DNA of 64,000 nucleotides. It comes from JBBRZM01 sp963813635 (GTDB taxonomy: Bacteria > Actinomycetota > Acidimicrobiia > IMCC26256 > JBBRZM01). The translations under genes were made by a program, and so were the position numbers. The DNA lies in assembly GCA_963813635.1 (NCBI GenBank), contig CAWEZO010000011.1:310001-374000 (forward strand). Reading direction: 5' to 3'. Position 1 is the stretch's first letter; every line of letters starts with the position of its first letter. This document shows, piece after piece, positions 44,747 to 54,037 of the stretch. The notes beneath the pieces were generated by a model, which was given only the letters and a program-made list of their open reading frames with translations, was not told the origin of the DNA and ran no database searches.

Positions 44747-45535
44747 TCAGGAACGAGCGGGCCCGCGATCGATGTCGGCCTGCAACTCGGCGAAGATCGC
44801 AACGCCCAAGCGGCGACTGCCCTCGTCGGTGACATGCACGGTATCCCAGGTCCGCAGCGGCACGGTGGTGCCATCAGGGCCCGGCACGGAGAAGAGGTAC
44901 TCACCGTGCGGTCCGCCGAGCACCGCTTGCGCGTCGACGTAGCGCACGCCCGGATGCGTTTGTGCAATCGCGAGATATCCGGCGTGCAACGTGCGGACAG
45001 CCCGCATGGGCGCCTCGGTGAGTTGTGGGGGCGGGAGCACCCACACTGCTTGTGCGCCACGAGAAGTCATGATCGCGGTCAGCTCGTTGCTGGCGCGTGC
45101 CCATGCGTTGTAGAACGCCGGTGTCTCGTACACGAGAGGGTGACCGTTGACGTCGAGGTCGGGTGGCGCCGGGCAGTTCCCGATGAAGAGTGCGACGACG
45201 ATGTCCGGGTTCTCTTTGTTGATGAGCTGCTGCACACGGAGGTTCCAGTCGAAGTTGCCTCTACTCACGAGCCCTGTTCCGGCAAGCCCGAGCTTGACCA
45301 CGCTCACCCGCCGTCCGGCTATCTGCGGTTGCAGCACGCGCTCGATCTTGGGCGCGGTGAGCAACATCATCGAATCGCCGATGAGCAGGATGCGGAGCGG
45401 CCGCTTCGCGACCGGCGCCGCGCGCCCTCCAACCGAATTGGCGAACGGCAATGAGAGAAACGTGCCCGTGATGAAGGCGATGGCGACGACGCAGAGCCGT
45501 ATCGACCGCCGCGTGACCGGTCTCGTTTGCCTCAT
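44747..45535 (-). CDS. exported SGNH/GDSL-like hydrolase
   Basis: A 262-residue protein with an N-terminal membrane or signal segment (RLCVVAIAFITGTFLSLPF after a basic start) and an SGNH-hydrolase core: block I ILLIGDSMM with the catalytic serine, a central VALFIGNCP and the C-terminal DTVHVTDEG supplying the Asp-x-x-His pair. Such proteins deacetylate or acylate cell-envelope sugars. The ATG at 45535 begins directly before the basic signal segment; the frame stays open another 107 codons upstream but that part is the remnant of a duplicated copy. Substrate unknown. Confidence 0.75.
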   Translation of the reverse strand: MRQTRPVTRRSIRLCVVAIAFITGTFLSLPFANSVGGRAAPVAKRPLRILLIGDSMMLLTAPKIERVLQPQIAGRRVSVVKLGLAGTGLVSRGNFDWNLRVQQLINKENPDIVVALFIGNCPAPPDLDVNGHPLVYETPAFYNAWARASNELTAIMTSRGAQAVWVLPPPQLTEAPMRAVRTLHAGYLAIAQTHPGVRYVDAQAVLGGPHGEYLFSVPGPDGTTVPLRTWDTVHVTDEGSRRLGVAIFAELQADIDRGPARS

Positions 45536-45765
45536 GCTTCTATGATGCCCGCGCCAAGCGATCCGTGGTCCGAAAGGGTCCGATTTCTTGGCGAAATGAC
45601 AGGGCTGCAAGTTGCGAAAGCGCCGTGCGGGGTCCCGCCCGGCCCACGCAGCAGTGGCCATGGCGGTGCGGTCGTTGCCACTAGGGCGATCCACGCCGAG
45701 GTGCAGCCCGACATCGACCGCACGGCCACCCGTTCCGTCCGGGCCGGGAGCGGAGGTCAAGTACT

Positions 45766-46041
45766 CCACACCGCTTGCGCGCCGCGAGAAGTCATGATCC
45801 GGCTGAGCAAGTCGCTGGCGTGGGCCCAGGCATCGTAGAACGCCGGTGTCTCGCACACGATCGGCCGACCGTCGGCACCGAGGTCCATGGGCGGCGGGCG
45901 TTGCCGGTGAACATTGCGACGACGAGGTCGGGGTTGTGCTCGTTGATCAGATCCTGCACGCCCTTGTGCAGTCGAAGTTCGCTTTGCTCAGCAGCCCGGT
46001 GCCCGGCCCCGCGAAGCTGACGACGCTGACGCGCCGCCCGG
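45766..46041 (-). pseudogene. decayed partial copy of the adjacent SGNH hydrolase
   Basis: Minus-strand fragments closely track the middle of the intact gene just downstream: RRVSVV, then a frameshift, then LINEHNPDLVVAMFTGN (intact copy LINKENPDIVVALFIGN), CETPAFYDAWA-like residues and IMTSRGAQAVW, after which similarity stops. The GDS block and the catalytic Asp-His end are missing, and several indels and a stop interrupt it. It is a truncated tandem duplicate. Flanking 45536-45765 and 46042-46134 contain no other recognisable gene. Confidence 0.75.
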
Positions 46042-46134
46042 GGGCCCCACAAGGTTGTCCGAAAGGAGCGTTTTTTCCGAGATGCTCCGGCCGGCTGGGG
46101 GCCGTATCCGGCGTCGCCTTTCATGGCCGAAGGC

Positions 46135-46557
46135 TCAGGCGTCCGCCTCCGTCCGACCCGCGGCGCGCAACTGCGTTCTGATCAGCTCGGCGTTCGCTTC
46201 GAGCTCGCTCGGGTCGATGGCGGCGGCCGCCCTCGCGAAGTCGAGGTCGAACGCGAGGTTGATCGGCACGACGTGCACGTGCGCGTGCGGTACTTCGTCT
46301 CCGACCACCAGGAGACCGATGCGTCGCGGCGAGAAGGCCGCCCGCTGGGCGCGCCCGACGGCTTGCGCGACCTCCATCACGTGCTGTGCGACGGTCGTGT
46401 CGAGATCGACCCAGTGGTCGACTTCGACCCGGGGCACGACGAGTGTGTGGCCGGGCCGCAGCGGATTGATCGACAGAAAGGCGACCGCGGTGTCGTCGCG
46501 CCACACGAACGTCCCGGGGATCTCGCCGTTGATGATGCGGGTGAAGATCGTGGGCAC
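46135..46557 (-). CDS. HIT-family nucleotide-binding hydrolase
   Basis: An intact 140-residue histidine-triad protein. IFTRIINGEIPGTFVWRDD is the family N terminus, RPGHTLVVPR the central strand, and PHAHVHVVP the histidine triad whose middle residue is the nucleophile for hydrolysing adenosine phosphoramidates or dinucleotides. The cellular substrate is not known for most bacterial members. It lies 45 nt from the LLM oxidoreductase on the same strand. Confidence 0.93.
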   Translation of the reverse strand: MPTIFTRIINGEIPGTFVWRDDTAVAFLSINPLRPGHTLVVPRVEVDHWVDLDTTVAQHVMEVAQAVGRAQRAAFSPRRIGLLVVGDEVPHAHVHVVPINLAFDLDFARAAAAIDPSELEANAELIRTQLRAAGRTEADA

Positions 46558-46602
46558 GGCAGCCTCCTGGGTCGGAGCCGCGAGGCTAGCGACGCCGGTG
46601 CG

Positions 46603-47502
46603 TCACGCGCCGCCGCGAGCGGCCGCCCGCACAGCCGGCGCCACATCGCTCATGAAGGTTCGGAGCGTGTCGGGCTGCGCGAAATCGCTGAACTGCAGCA
46701 CGAAGCCCTCGACGCCGGTCGATGCCTCCGCACCGAGCGCTGCCGCGACTTCCTCCGACGTGCCGGCGATCACTCCGCCCCAAGTGCCGAATCGCCGTTG
46801 CGCGACCGCGACTACCTCGTCGCGACGAGCGCCGTCGGACGCGAGCCCGATCGGATGCTGCACCGACACCGGCTTGCCGCCGGCGAGGGCACGCAGCTCG
46901 TCGAGCCGGTCGACCGCGTAGGACGGGCAGTTCCACCAGTCGGCGTACTCGCGGACCAATGGCATGGTCAGCTGCGGTCCGGCGCCACCGATGTGGATCG
47001 GTACGTGTGTCTGCGCCGGCACCGGCCGGCCGATCGCGCCCTCGAGCCGGTGATACGGACCGGAATAGTCGAACGGCTCGCCGGCGAACATGCGCGGGAG
47101 AATCTCGAGTGTTTCCCGCAACCGTGCGGCACGCTCCTGCCGGCTCGCATTCCCGATGTCGAACATCCGAAGCTCGTCGTCGACCGAACCCCAGCCGAGC
47201 CCGAGCTCGAGCCGTCCGCCACTGATCACGTCGACCGTCGCCGCCATCTTGGCGAGCACGGCGGGATGCCGGAACGGATCGCACGTCACGAGGTGCCCGA
47301 TCCGGATCGTCCTGGTGCGTGCAGCGAGCGCTGACGCGACCACCCAGCCTTCGAACAGGTCGTGCTCCGGCGCGGCGGGCACGACCAGATGGTCGATGAG
47401 CCATACCGAATCGAAGCCCGCGGCCTCGGCCGCGAGCACCCGCTCCTCGATCGTCGCCCACGACATGCGCAACTGCGGAAGCAGCACGCCGAACCAGGTC
47501 AC
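46603..47502 (-). CDS. LLM-class (F420-type) oxidoreductase
   Basis: An intact 299-residue luciferase-like monooxygenase-family barrel, in actinobacteria usually dependent on coenzyme F420 or FMN. Landmarks: WFGVLLPQL at the start, VWLIDHL, RIGHLVTCDPFRHPAVLAKMAATVDVISGGRLELGLGWG and PIHIGGAGP. The GTG at 47502 places the first beta strand at the N terminus; the frame is open 209 codons further upstream without similarity. Divergent from the SDR gene across a spacer holding a long hairpin. Substrate unknown. Confidence 0.9.
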   Translation of the reverse strand: MTWFGVLLPQLRMSWATIEERVLAAEAAGFDSVWLIDHLVVPAAPEHDLFEGWVVASALAARTRTIRIGHLVTCDPFRHPAVLAKMAATVDVISGGRLELGLGWGSVDDELRMFDIGNASRQERAARLRETLEILPRMFAGEPFDYSGPYHRLEGAIGRPVPAQTHVPIHIGGAGPQLTMPLVREYADWWNCPSYAVDRLDELRALAGGKPVSVQHPIGLASDGARRDEVVAVAQRRFGTWGGVIAGTSEEVAAALGAEASTGVEGFVLQFSDFAQPDTLRTFMSDVAPAVRAAARGGA

Positions 47503-47585
47503 CGCAGGAGCGTAGCGACGGGCCGGCGAGGAGATCCGCCGATGTCGCGGCGCGCACAACAATCGGCACGCGGCGCCATCCCTCG

Positions 47586-47632
47586 TTCTTGCGTCGCAAA
47601 CCGGGATGTCATCCCGGCTGCTGACGCAAGAA
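47586..47632. repeat. long interrupted palindrome in a divergent intergenic region
   Basis: Outer perfect 10-bp arms TTCTTGCGTC (47586-47595) and GACGCAAGAA (47623-47632), a symmetric 5/5 internal loop, inner perfect 7-bp arms CCGGGAT and ATCCCGG, and a 3-nt loop. It sits 84 nt before the LLM oxidoreductase start and 71 nt before the SDR start, so it is neither gene's terminator. A dispersed REP-like element or a cruciform operator are both possible. Confidence 0.75.
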
Positions 47633-47703
47633 TGCAGGATGCCGGCGGTGATGCCCATGCAGTCCGCGTAGGCTCCCGATGCGGGCGATCCGGGGTGGTG
47701 GCC

Positions 47704-48504
47704 ATGACGGTGGATGCGAGCGACAGCGGGCCGGCTGTCGCGATGCACGGCGTCGCAGGCCGGGTGGTGATCATCACGGGCTCCGGCCAGGGCATCGGGC
47801 GCGGCATGGCGTTGCACCTCGGGAAGGCCGGGGCCAATGTGGTGGTCGCGGAGTGGAAACGCGACCGGATGACCGCGACCGTCGACGAGCTCGATGCGTT
47901 GGGCGTGCCGAATCTCGGTGTGGAGTGTGACATCAGCGACCGCGACCAGATCGAAGGCACCGTCGCGGCGGCGGTCGCCCGGTTCGGCGGGGTCGATGGG
48001 CTCATCAACAACGCGCAGACGTTCCGCCCCAACGCGCCGGTCGCCGATGTCACCGAAGACGACCTCGACGTGTTCTACCGCTCGGGCGTGAAGGGCACCT
48101 TGTGGGCGATGCAGGCCGTATATCCGCACATGAAGGCAAAGGGCTGGGGCCGCATCGTCAACTTCGCGTCGTCGATGGGCATCACCGGCGGCCGTGGCTT
48201 CGCCGCGTACAACGCGTCCAAGGAGGCGATCCGCGCGCTGACCCGCACCGCCGCGCGTGAATGGGGCGCGGACGGGATCTCCGTGAACGCGATCGCGCCG
48301 GCCGCAGCCTCGGAACGAGGCAAGGCGTCAGCCGCGCGCCGCAGCGAGGCCTACCTCGAGTTCATCAAGTCCTGTCCGATGGGCCGTCAAGGCGATCCCG
48401 AGCTCGACATCGCGCCGATCGCGCTCTTCCTTTGCAGTGACGCGTGTCGCTATCTCACGGGGCAGACGTTCATGGCCGACGGCGGTGCCTTCATGTGGGC
48501 GTGA
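47704..48504 (+). CDS. short-chain dehydrogenase/reductase
   Basis: An intact 266-residue classical SDR. The cofactor loop TGSGQGIGRG is near residue 27, the NNAQ motif near 100, the catalytic serine in FASSMG near 156, and the YNASK active-site tetrad near residue 169. Conserved C-terminal LTGQTFMADGG is present. The chosen ATG at 47704 gives a short lead before the Rossmann strand; later starts are possible. Its stop overlaps the GTG start of the DUF2332 gene (GTGA). Substrate not predictable. Confidence 0.9.
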   Translation: MTVDASDSGPAVAMHGVAGRVVIITGSGQGIGRGMALHLGKAGANVVVAEWKRDRMTATVDELDALGVPNLGVECDISDRDQIEGTVAAAVARFGGVDGLINNAQTFRPNAPVADVTEDDLDVFYRSGVKGTLWAMQAVYPHMKAKGWGRIVNFASSMGITGGRGFAAYNASKEAIRALTRTAAREWGADGISVNAIAPAAASERGKASAARRSEAYLEFIKSCPMGRQGDPELDIAPIALFLCSDACRYLTGQTFMADGGAFMWA

Positions 48505-49573
48505 CGCCCGATCCCGAGCAGGCGGCGCGTGATCGCTGGGCCGACGGGCTGCGCCTGCTCGCGTCGTTCTCCACTGAGATCGGTTCGCCGTTCTACGGCA
48601 CGATGCTCGAGTGCATGGCACGCGACGTGGCCGACGGTGGTCCGACGTGGCCGCTGCTCGAGCCGTTCACCGGTGAGCCGCCTGAGAACGTGTACCACAT
48701 TCGCCTGCTCGGAGGCGTCCACAGGTTGGTGCTCACCGGCGCGGCACCCGAGCTCGCACGCCACTACCCATCGGTCGGCGGCGATGGCGATGCAGAGGCC
48801 GCGTGGCCGTTCGTGCGCGAGCTGCTCGCGACGCGCCCGCCGGTGGTGCTCGACGCGTTGACGCGTCCCCCCAGACCAATGAAGTCGGTCGGAGCGCCCC
48901 GTTGGTCGGCGGCCTCCTCGTGGTTGCCCGCGAGACGAAGCTGCCGTTGCGGCTCCGTGAGCTCGGGAGCAGCGCGGGGCTCAACCTCTCGTTCGATCGG
49001 TATTGGTTCAGTCAGGACGGTCGCGGCTGGGGCAACCCGACGTCGACTGTGCGCTTCGTCGACCTGTGGCCGCACGGCTCCCCGCCATTCGATGCCGGCG
49101 TGTCGATCGCCGACCGTCGCGGCTGTGACCGCCATCCGATGGACGTCACGTCCGAAGACGGTCGCCTCTGGCTGCTCGCGTACGTCTGGCCGGATCAGAG
49201 GGCGCGCTTCGAGCTCCTGCGCACCGCGCTCGACCTCGCCCGCGACGCTCCGCCGGCCGTTGACGAAGCCGAGATTCCGGAGTGGTTGGAGACGCAGCTG
49301 GCGGAATCCACGCCCGGACTCGCCACCGTCGTGTTCCACTCGATCGTGTGGCAATACCTCACCGCGAAGGAAAGAGCGGCTGTCGAAGCGACGCTGCACG
49401 AGGCCGGAAGGCGTGCGACAGCCGACGCGCCGCTCGCATGGTTGCGACTCGAGCTCGGATCCGAGCTCTCCACCTCAGACCTGCGGCTCACCACCTGGCC
49501 GGGCGGCGCAGAGCGGCTGCTCGCGGACGCCGCGCCCCACCTCGGTCCGGTCGAATGGCTCGACGGGCACTGA
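48501..49573 (+). CDS. DUF2332 family protein (one frameshift)
   Basis: A DUF2332 protein of unknown function, common in actinobacteria. Features: FYGTMLECMARDVADGGPTWPLLEPF near the start, RELGSSAGLNLSFDRYWF in the centre, and VVFHSIVWQYL followed by WLRLELG and LTTWPGG near the end. The GSSAGLNL segment looks like a nucleotide- or SAM-binding loop, but I would not assign activity. One base is missing in a run of six C at 48868-48873; restored length is about 357 residues. Translationally coupled to the SDR upstream. Confidence 0.85.
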
Positions 49574-49586
49574 CACCGTGCGTCGG

Positions 49587-50361
49587 TCATCCCAGTGCCA
49601 GACCCCGCGCGGCGCTGCTGCCCCCGTCGAGCTCGAGGTTGATGCCGGTGACGACCTCCGACTCCGGGCTCGCGAGGTACACCGCGGCCAGCGCGACGTC
49701 ACGCGCTTCACCCAATCGCGTGAGGTGCATGGCTTCCAGCGCGCGGAAGCGCTCCTCGGAGAGATCCGCGTCGCGGCGGTCGTTGAGCACGTAGCCGGGA
49801 CTGATCGTGTTGCAGCGCACGCCGTGCGAGGCGTAGTCGACCGCGATCGAGCGCGTGAAGCGCGTTGAGCCCGCCTTTGCTCGCGATGTACGCGGCGAGA
49901 CCTTGGCTGGCGCGCTCCGCGGCACGCGACGAGATATTGACGATTGATCCGTGCCCGGCAGTGACCATCGGCCGAAGCGCGGCGCGACACAGCCACATCG
50001 GCGCGGTGAGATTGATGCGCAGCGTCGCCTCCCAGCTCGAGGTCGCGAGGCCCCCCACCGCGTGGTCACCGTCATCGACGGCACTTGCGACCGCGCTGTT
50101 CACCAGCACCGTCAGCGAGCCGAAGCGCGCGAGCGTTGCGTCCACCAGCTCCTCGCAGCGGGACTCTTCACTGAGATCTGCCGCGGTGAACGCGGCCGTT
50201 CCGTATGCGTCGGTGATCTTTTCGAGAACCGCGTTGCCCCGGGCCTCGTCGCGGCCGGTCACCATCACGTGTGCACCCTGCGCGGCGAATTCGGTCGCGA
50301 TGGCCCGCCCGATCCCGGCTGTCGAGCCGGTGACGAGCGCGATCTCTCCCTGGAGGCGCAC
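49587..50361 (-). CDS. short-chain dehydrogenase/reductase (one frameshift)
   Basis: A second SDR, unrelated in direction to the first. TGSTAGIGRAIA is the cofactor loop near residue 10, LVNSAVAS replaces the usual NNAG, ISSRAAER carries the catalytic serine, YIASKGGLN the Tyr-Lys pair, and the C terminus reads VVTGINLELDGG. An extra base near 49870 (GCGCTTC for GCGTTC) breaks the frame before TRSIAVDYASHGVRCN. Restored length is about 257 residues. GTG start at 50361. It converges on the DUF2332 gene with a 13-nt gap. Confidence 0.87.
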
Positions 50362-50407
50362 GATGCTTTCCTTCCGGGCTGCCGGCGCGAGCGAGGCGCC
50401 CGTCAGG

Positions 50408-51274
50408 CTAGTGGGGGCCTGCGAGCAGCGACTCGGCTCCGAGGCGTTCCCGGATGCGGGCGACGCTTCCGAAGACAGCGGCCGCGGCGAACAGACCCGC
50501 CGCGACGAGGACGATGGCTCCGCCGGCCGCGAGTGCCCACTGTCGTGAGGCGGCGAGGCCGACCACCGCCGACACAACGCCGACGCCGACCGCGCCGAGC
50601 ATTGTCGCTTTGAAGGAGCGCGCCACGAGGCGGCTCGTCGCGACGGGGAGCACCATCAGTGCCGCGACGAGGAGCACGCCGACGATGCGCATTGCGGACA
50701 CGACCGTGACCGCAGTAAGCGCCGCCAGCATCGCGTTGAGGCCGTCGGCCGGGAGTCCGGCCACCCGTGCGGCCTCGTCGTCGAGCACGACGGCGAGCAG
50801 CGCCCGTCTCGTGAACACGATGGCGATGACGATCACCGCGCCCATCGCGACCACTGTCAACACGTCGCGCGATGACACTGTCAGGATCGAGCCGAAGAGG
50901 TACGGCTGCAGGTTGGTGTTGGTGCCGGCTCGGCTCGCGAACACCACTCCGGCGGCAATGCCGCCGTAGAAGAAGAGGGCGAGCGCCAAGTCGCCCGACG
51001 CTCGGCCGCGGGACCGGAGCCACTCGATCGACAGCGCGGCGACGACGCCGAACACGAGCGCGGTCCACAGCGGCGAGGTGCCGAACAGCAGGCCCGCGCC
51101 GATACCGGCCACGGCGACGTGACCGATACCGTCGCCCATGAGCGCGAGTCGCTTCTGCACGAGGAACGTGCCGATCAGTGGTGCGCACGCGCCGACCACG
51201 ACCGCGGCGATGAGAGCGAGCTGCATGTAGGTGCGGTCGAACGGCCACGGCAGCGGCCACGGCATGCCCGGCAT
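50408..51274 (-). CDS. znuB: zinc ABC transporter permease
   Basis: An intact 288-residue membrane permease of the ZnuB/MntB family with about eight hydrophobic helices. GDGIGHVAVAGIGAGLLFG is the characteristic cytoplasmic loop that contacts the ATPase, and MRIVGVLLVAALMVLPVATSRLVARSF is the conserved C-terminal helix pair. Its ATG shares one base with the znuC stop (TGATG), so the two are coupled. Metal specificity for zinc is inferred from the Zur-type site and znuA next door. Confidence 0.93.
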   Translation of the reverse strand: MPGMPWPLPWPFDRTYMQLALIAAVVVGACAPLIGTFLVQKRLALMGDGIGHVAVAGIGAGLLFGTSPLWTALVFGVVAALSIEWLRSRGRASGDLALALFFYGGIAAGVVFASRAGTNTNLQPYLFGSILTVSSRDVLTVVAMGAVIVIAIVFTRRALLAVVLDDEAARVAGLPADGLNAMLAALTAVTVVSAMRIVGVLLVAALMVLPVATSRLVARSFKATMLGAVGVGVVSAVVGLAASRQWALAAGGAIVLVAAGLFAAAAVFGSVARIRERLGAESLLAGPH

Positions 51275-51966
51275 CAGGTCAGGTCCTCGAGCCACAGCGG
51301 CAGGTCGTCGCGGTGAATGCCGAGGCTCACGCCGGTCGCCGCGAGCTCCGCCGGTGGACCGTCGAACATGATCGTGCGCTTGAGGATCGCGACGCGGTCG
51401 AGGTCGTCTGCGACCGAGCCCAACTCGTGCGACACGAGCAGCACGGCGGCGCCGTGCTCCCGGACAAGATGCACGAGCGAGTCGCGAAAGAGGCGCTGCG
51501 ACTCGGCGTCCACCCCTGCGACGGGCTCGTCGAGCACGAGCAGCTCGGGTTCGCTCGCCAGCGCCTTGGCGATCAACACGCGTTGTTGCTGTCCGCCCGA
51601 GAGCTCGGTGAGGCGCCGGTGGCGCAGCTCGCTGAGTGCAACCGACTTCAGCGCGTGAGCCACCGCAGCTCGATCGGCGGCGCGAGGCCGTCGCCACCAA
51701 CCCTGACGGGCAAGACGGCCGGTCGCGACAACTTCCTCCACGGTGGCCGGCAGGTCGGGTGCGAAGCGCGGGCGTTGCGGCACGTACCCGAGCCGCCAGC
51801 GATTGCGCAGCGTGCGCGGTGACTCTCCGAAGAGCCGTACGGCTCCTCGGCCGGGCGACAGCAGTCCGAGCACGATCCGCAACAGCGTCGACTTGCCGGC
51901 GCCGTTCGGGCCGACGAGCGCCACGAACTCACCGGGCGCGAGCTCCAGGTCGACCCGGTCGAGCAC
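51274..51966 (-). CDS. znuC: zinc ABC transporter ATP-binding protein
   Basis: An ABC ATPase energising zinc uptake. Walker A GPNGAGKST, Q-loop YVPQRPRF, signature LSGGQQQR, Walker B LLVLDEPVAG and switch histidine VSHELG are all present. The nearest canonical start is the GTG at 51966, but similarity (VADDVSFAYGSDT) continues about 17 codons upstream to an AGGAGG that precedes an ATC at 52017. No ATG, GTG or TTG exists there in frame, so either an unusual start or a base error is likely. Confidence 0.92.
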   Translation of the reverse strand: MLDRVDLELAPGEFVALVGPNGAGKSTLLRIVLGLLSPGRGAVRLFGESPRTLRNRWRLGYVPQRPRFAPDLPATVEEVVATGRLARQGWWRRPRAADRAAVAHALKSVALSELRHRRLTELSGGQQQRVLIAKALASEPELLVLDEPVAGVDAESQRLFRDSLVHLVREHGAAVLLVSHELGSVADDLDRVAILKRTIMFDGPPAELAATGVSLGIHRDDLPLWLEDLT

Positions 51967-52076
51967 GGTGTCGCTCCCGTAGGCAAACGAGACGTCGTCG
52001 GCGACGAGAACTGGGATCGGAAGCCTCCTCGGGAGGAAATGAGGACCGTTCCCATTATAGATGGTAGTTTCGTTGT

Positions 52077-53010
52077 GTGAGAATCGTTCTCAGGACGGCC
52101 CGCACGCGTAGTCTCGGCGTTGCGGCGGTCGCAGCTCTCGTCGTGACCGGATGCGGTGCCGCGAGCGGGCCTGCAAGCCACGGCAAGGTCTCCGTCGTCG
52201 CTGCGTTCTACCCGGTCGCGTACGCGGCGCAGCGGGTTGGTGGCGCCCGTGCCGTCGTGAAGAATCTCACGCCCCCGGGCGCGGAGCCGCACGATCTCGA
52301 GCTGTCACCCAAGCAGGTCGACGAGATCCAGAGCGCCAACGTCGTGTTCGTGATGGGCAGCGGCTTCCAACCCGCGGTCGAGCGATCGGCTCACCGAGCG
52401 CGACGACGAGACCGTCGACCTGCTCCGGCACCTTCCGATCGGAGCGAAGGGCAAGCAGGTACGCGAGGGCGATCCCAACGCGCTCGACCCCCACGTGTGG
52501 CTCGCGCCGCGTCTCATGATCGAGATTGTCGACGAAGTCGAGCGAGCGTTGGCCAGCGCCGACCCCCGGGGAAAGGCCACCTTCACCCGCAACGCGCAGG
52601 CGTTCGACGCGCAGCTCCACGCGCTCGACACGCGGTATCGCGAGGGGCTGGCGCACTGCCGGCGCACGCTGATCGTCACGTCGCATGAGGCGTTCGGATA
52701 TCTCGCCCGGGCGTACGGCCTGCGTCAGCAAGGTGTCTCGGGCCTGTCGCCCGATGCCGAGCCCGACGCGAAGCGCATCGCGGAGCTCAGCGATCTGGCG
52801 AAGAGGCGAAATGTGACGACGATCTTCACCGAGACACTGGTCTCACCAAAGCTCGCCCAGACGCTTGCTCGTGAAGCCGGCGGCGTGCGCACGGAAGTTC
52901 TTGATCCGCTTGAAGGCCTCACCGGCAAGGAAGCCGCGGCCGGAGACAGCTACATCACCGTGATGGACCGCAATCTCGAGAAGCTCCGCGGCGCGCTCGA
53001 CTGCAGGTAG
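52077..53010 (+). CDS. znuA: zinc-binding lipoprotein of ABC uptake system (one frameshift)
   Basis: A periplasmic-type solute-binding protein anchored as lipoprotein (lipobox VTGC near residue 25). Metal-ligand segments of cluster A-I proteins are visible: PPGAEPHDLELSPKQ, DPHVWLAPRLM, TSHEAFGYLARAYGL and ETLVSPKLAQTLARE. One extra base near 52385 (GAGCGAT for GAGGAT) separates residue 103 onwards; restored length is about 310 residues. GTG start. It is divergent from znuC, and a palindromic operator overlaps its first codons. No long histidine-rich loop is present. Confidence 0.9.
52078..52092. promoter_or_regulatory. Zur/Fur-type palindromic operator
   Basis: TGAGAATCGTTCTCA is a perfect 6-3-6 palindrome of the Fur-superfamily box type. 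It begins one base inside the GTG start of znuA and lies in the znuA/znuC divergent region. A Fur/Zur-family regulator is encoded 3 kb away. Binding here would block znuA expression and could also repress znuCB. Confidence 0.7.
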
Positions 53011-53037
53011 CGCCAAGCTCGCACCTGCGGCCCAATT

Positions 53038-53090
53038 GGAACTGGCCCGCGATCACTTCACTTTTTCTTGAGTCAACGCGGACCAGTTCC
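53038..53090. terminator. inverted repeat after znuA
   Basis: GGAACTGG (53038-53045) and CCAGTTCC (53083-53090) are perfect arms, continued inward by CCGCG/CGCGG after one mismatch. The 25-nt loop contains CTTTTTCTTG. Located 27 nt after the znuA stop and 32 nt before the exporter start. Probably a terminator or an RNA hairpin in the exporter leader. Confidence 0.5.
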
Positions 53091-53122
53091 AGGTGGTCGC
53101 GCCATGACCGTATCGTTGGCAC

Positions 53123-54037
53123 GTGAGCACCGGGCACCAACACGGTCAGCCCATGCAGCGGGCAGGCGCGCGCCATGCCGGGCGCCTCCGCCTCGCGTTG
53201 GTGCTCACGGTCGCGTTCCTCGTCGTGCAAGCGGTCGCGTCGTTTCTGACCGGCTCGCTCGCGCTGCTGTCCGATTCCGCCCACATGCTCGTCGATGCCG
53301 TCGGTCTCGGTCTCTCGCTCGCGGCGATCGGGCTCGCGAACCGCGACGGCGCCCATTCGCGATCCCGCACCTTCGGGCTGTACCGGCTCGAGGTGCTCGC
53401 CGCACTCGCCAACGCGATGTTGTTGCTCGGCGTGTCGGCGTACGTCCTGGTCGAGGCCGGGTTTCGCATCGCCAGCGAGCCGAGTGTGGATGCCGGTCCG
53501 ATGATCGTGGTTGCGATCATCGGACTCGGGATCAACGTCGTCGCGCTCCTCCTCCTGCGTCCCGGTGCGAGCGAGAGCCTCAACGTCGAGGGCGCGTACA
53601 TCGAGGTGCTCGCGGACCTCGTCGGCTCGGTCGGCGTGATCGGGGCGGGTGTCATCGTGCTGACGACCGGGTGGTCCGGCGCCGACACCATCGTGGGTGC
53701 CGCCATCGCGGTGTGGATCGTGCCCCGCACGTTGCGACTCGCGAGTCGTTCGTTGCGAGTGCTGCTACAAGTCGCGCCTGCCGGGCTCGATGTCGACGGG
53801 CTGCGCACGTCGCTTGCTGCAGTCGTCGGAGTCGTCGACGTGCACGACCTCCATGTCTGGACCCTGACCTCCGAGATGGACGTCGCGAGCGCGCACCTCA
53901 TGATCGGCGTCGACGCCGACGCCCACGCCGTGCTCGACCGGGCGCGTGAGCTGTTGCGCGACGACTACGGGATCGCGCACGCCACCTTGCAGGTGGAGCC
54001 CGACGACCACACCGGATGCGAGGAAGTCAACTGGTGA
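53123..54037 (+). CDS. cation diffusion facilitator (zinc/metal exporter)
   Basis: An intact 304-residue CDF transporter with six predicted membrane helices and a C-terminal cytoplasmic domain. SLALLSDSAHMLVDAVGL carries the helix-2 metal site (the HxxxD pair) and the helix-5 partner lies in VEGAYIEVLADLVGSV. The ending DVHDLHVWTLTSEM is the conserved cytoplasmic metal-binding fold. The N terminus is short with two histidines (GHQHG). Next to znuABC it most likely exports zinc. GTG start. Confidence 0.93.
   Translation: MSTGHQHGQPMQRAGARHAGRLRLALVLTVAFLVVQAVASFLTGSLALLSDSAHMLVDAVGLGLSLAAIGLANRDGAHSRSRTFGLYRLEVLAALANAMLLLGVSAYVLVEAGFRIASEPSVDAGPMIVVAIIGLGINVVALLLLRPGASESLNVEGAYIEVLADLVGSVGVIGAGVIVLTTGWSGADTIVGAAIAVWIVPRTLRLASRSLRVLLQVAPAGLDVDGLRTSLAAVVGVVDVHDLHVWTLTSEMDVASAHLMIGVDADAHAVLDRARELLRDDYGIAHATLQVEPDDHTGCEEVNW

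Noticed and set aside
53765..54030. The last 90 codons of the membrane protein frame, antisense to the CDF gene
   Set aside because: Residues lose all membrane character and mirror the CDF coding strand; probably read-through after a missed stop or small indel.
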